A stretch of DNA of 8,313 bases from an uncultured Alistipes sp. Lineage in GTDB: Bacteria; Bacteroidota; Bacteroidia; Bacteroidales; Rikenellaceae. Positions within the stretch are counted from its first letter, which is position 1. Every line of letters starts with the position of its first letter. Shown here one piece after another: positions 6,474 through 8,313 of the stretch. A program made the translations under genes and the position numbers. The notes under the pieces are model-generated. The model had not been told where the DNA came from. It saw only the letters and a list, made by a program, of their open reading frames with translations, and searched no databases. The stretch covers positions 1-8,313 of the forward strand of contig UROX01000114.1 in NCBI GenBank assembly GCA_900549685.1, read 5' to 3'.

Positions 6474-8120
6474 CTATTGCTGCGGGGCGGTTTCCGCTGC
6501 GTCGTCTTCGGTCCACATATGTTTTCCGTACTCGTATCCCGCCGCGTCGTAACGTTCGGCCAGCGTCGTCACGCGTTTTTTGAAGTCGTCGTAATTCCGG
6601 CCGTCGTTGCCGTACGACCAGCCCACTTCGGAGACGGCGGCCAGTCGGGGCAGCAGCATGTAGTGCGCATGGTCGGGTTCGCTGATGAACTCGGTCCAGA
6701 GGTTGCCCTGTACGCCGAGGATGTATTTCTGCTCGTCCGCGTTCAGACCCGCATAGGGGTCGAGCGAGTAGACCTGTCGGGCGGGCAGGTAGCCGCCGAT
6801 TCCTTTAGGCTCGTTCTCGGTATTCCGGGTCGGATAGTAGTCGAGGTAGCAGTGGGTCGTGGGGGTCATAATGACCTGGTTGCCCATTTTGGCCGCTGCG
6901 ATGCCGCCTTCCGTACCGCGCCACGACATGACCGTGGCCGTTTTGGAGAGACCGCCTTCGAGAATTTCGTCCCATCCGATGATCCGGCGGCCTTTGCCGG
7001 CCAGGAATTTCTCTATGCGCTGCACGAAATAGCTCTGCAACTCGTGCTCGTCCTTGAGTTTTTCGTCGCGAATGCGTTTCTGACAATGGGGGCACTCTTT
7101 CCACCGCGTTTTGGGACATTCGTCCCCGCCGATGTGGATATATTCCGAGGGGAAGAGCTCGATGACTTCCGAGAGCACGTTTTCGAGGAATTCGAACGTC
7201 GATTCCTTGCCAGCACAGTAGACGTTTTCCTTTACGCCCCAGATGTTTTCCACGCCGTAACCTTCGCCCTTGCAGCCTAACTGCTGGTAGGAGGCCAGTG
7301 CTGCCGAAGCGTGGCCCGGCAGTTCGATTTCGGGAATGACGGTGATGAAGCGTTCGCCGGCGTAGCGGACGATCTCGCGCACCTGATCCTGCGTGAAATA
7401 TCCGCCGTAGGGCACCGAGTCGGGCTGCTGGGCTTCGGGCGAGAGGCTGCAGCAGGGCCGGAATGCGCCGATGTTCATCAGTTCGGGGTATTTTTTGATC
7501 TCGATGCGCCAGCCCTGGTCCTCGGTCAGGTGCCAGTGAAAGCGGTTGAGTTTGTGCATGGCCAGGATGTCGATGAACGTCTTGACTTCGTCCACGTCGA
7601 AGAAGTGGCGTCCCACGTCGAGCATGCCGCCGCGGTAGGCGAAGAACGGTTTGTCGGCGATTTCCACGGCGGGCAGTTCGATGATACCGGCTTTTTCGCC
7701 CCGGGCCACGGCTACGGGAAGCAGCTGGCGCAGCGTCTGAACGGCATAGAAGGCGCCTGCGGGGCTGCCGGCTACGATGTTGATGCTTTCGGGTTTCACG
7801 CTCAACGTGTATTCCTCGGCCGCGAGGTCGCCGAGGCGGATGTTGATGGCTCCGGTCTGAGGCTCGTCGGCCCGGACGGCGGCGAGCGGTTTGCCGAACG
7901 ATTTGTCGAGCAGTCCGTTGAGCAGGTTCACGGAGAAGTTCAGCATGGAGTCGTCCGAAAGCAGGCAGATCCGGGTGTTTTTCTTCAGATCGAATACGCC
8001 GTCCGATACCCGGACGGAGGAGGGAAGCGGTACGATATCGACCGATTCGACCTTCGCGATTCTCTTGCCGCATGCGCACAGCAGAAGCGCACAGCAGAGG
8101 GCAAACAAGGTGTTTTTCAT
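6474..8120 (-). CDS. GH20 beta-N-acetylhexosaminidase lipoprotein
   Basis: Predicted envelope-anchored exo-beta-N-acetylhexosaminidase that releases terminal GlcNAc/GalNAc from glycans. It has 548 residues, typical for a Bacteroidota GH20 with no extra C-terminal modules. The lipoprotein signal is MKNTLFALCCALLLCAC with lipobox L-C-A-C and Cys17 as the lipidated residue; GKRIAKVE follows, with no acidic surface-export motif. The GH20b-like domain is about 26-153 and the catalytic barrel about 158-510. The active site is complete: Arg163, Asp168, His270 (LPGH), catalytic Asp333-Glu334 (HIGGDE), Trp383 (GWDE), Trp400 (MSWRG), Tyr425-x-Asp427 (CYLD) and Trp475-x-Glu477 (LWTE). Three Cys follow the catalytic pair (Cys335, Cys343, Cys346). 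ATG 8120 is chosen because it gives the intact signal peptide 24 bases after a perfect TAnnTTTG. It has its own terminator. The natural substrate cannot be read from the sequence. Confidence 0.96.
   Translation of the reverse strand: MKNTLFALCCALLLCACGKRIAKVESVDIVPLPSSVRVSDGVFDLKKNTRICLLSDDSMLNFSVNLLNGLLDKSFGKPLAAVRADEPQTGAINIRLGDLAAEEYTLSVKPESINIVAGSPAGAFYAVQTLRQLLPVAVARGEKAGIIELPAVEIADKPFFAYRGGMLDVGRHFFDVDEVKTFIDILAMHKLNRFHWHLTEDQGWRIEIKKYPELMNIGAFRPCCSLSPEAQQPDSVPYGGYFTQDQVREIVRYAGERFITVIPEIELPGHASAALASYQQLGCKGEGYGVENIWGVKENVYCAGKESTFEFLENVLSEVIELFPSEYIHIGGDECPKTRWKECPHCQKRIRDEKLKDEHELQSYFVQRIEKFLAGKGRRIIGWDEILEGGLSKTATVMSWRGTEGGIAAAKMGNQVIMTPTTHCYLDYYPTRNTENEPKGIGGYLPARQVYSLDPYAGLNADEQKYILGVQGNLWTEFISEPDHAHYMLLPRLAAVSEVGWSYGNDGRNYDDFKKRVTTLAERYDAAGYEYGKHMWTEDDAAETAPQQ
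7114..7145 (-). repeat. 32-base direct repeat, copy in upstream GH20 gene
   Basis: Exact 32-base match to 5325-5356, in the same orientation and codon frame, covering the catalytic HIGGDEC coding region. The copies are 1789 bases apart. Confidence 0.9.
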
Positions 8121-8144
8121 CGATGTGGGTTTAAGAGTTCGTTA

Positions 8145-8152
8145 CAAAAATA
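8145..8152 (-). promoter_or_regulatory. Bacteroidota -7 element for the 6474-8120 GH20 gene
   Basis: Read on the - strand, TATTTTTG matches TAnnTTTG at every fixed position. It ends 24 bases before the ATG at 8120, leaving a short leader. The -33 side is weak: T-rich bases (TTTT at 8170-8167) lie upstream but no TTG at ideal spacing. It is the best promoter candidate in the window. Confidence 0.6.
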
Positions 8153-8313
8153 GTTTTTTTGTCCGGAAAACCGTCTCCCGTCGTGCAATTATCGTCTGCT
8201 CCGACAGGGAACAGGTTTGCGTAAGACGACGCGACTGTGTCTTTCGGAGGCGGAAACGTGCGGACACGAGGCGGGAATCGTCGGTGGCCGGCGGTGCGAA
8301 AAGGCTCTGCAAG
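8153..8313. other. Right-edge non-coding stretch
   Basis: About 160 bases upstream of the GH20 promoter. Two - strand frames are open from the window edge, but both end at stops near the promoter (8130-8160), start outside the window and give no recognisable protein. I see no RNA gene, repeat or strong hairpin. Confidence 0.4.

Overview
The window looks like core chromosome from a GC-rich member of the Bacteroidota, most likely a Rikenellaceae/Alistipes-type gut bacterium. This rests on four observations: a short 286-residue primary sigma factor of the Bacteroidota type, no convincing Shine-Dalgarno sequences before any start codon, a perfect TAnnTTTG (Bacteroidota -7) element upstream of one gene, and high-GC coding sequence with two GH20 lipoproteins of the kind gut Bacteroidota carry. 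The genus is inference; no rRNA or other definitive marker is present.

Layout. The left half is on the + strand: the 3' ~99% of metK (S-adenosylmethionine synthetase, cut by the left edge), a perfect 14-bp hairpin, a 526-base stretch without a credible gene ending in an AT-rich leader, htrA (a Do/Deg-family periplasmic serine protease with two PDZ domains), a terminator hairpin, then rpoD (primary sigma factor). Two hairpins with T-runs follow rpoD. The right half is on the - strand: two tandem, full-length, homologous GH20 beta-N-acetylhexosaminidase lipoproteins, with the upstream copy at 6474-8120 and the downstream copy at 4709-6346. A strong terminator on their strand separates them. The last ~160 bases hold no supported gene.

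Function. metK, htrA and rpoD are housekeeping genes (methyl-donor synthesis, envelope protein quality control, general transcription). The two hexosaminidases should remove terminal GlcNAc or GalNAc from glycans (host mucin or N-glycan fragments, chitooligosaccharides or peptidoglycan-derived sugars) while lipid-anchored in the envelope. No SusC/SusD pair, regulator or other glycosidase is visible, so nothing here shows that they belong to a polysaccharide-utilisation locus.

The most interesting point is a divergence between the two hexosaminidases. The 6474-8120 protein keeps all the GH20 active-site landmarks. The 4709-6346 protein keeps the catalytic Asp-Glu pair but replaces the conserved Trp of the 'SWRG' segment, part of the pocket for the substrate acetamido group, with Arg in a locally rewritten stretch. 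I found no novel defence system, mobile element, CRISPR array or RNA gene.
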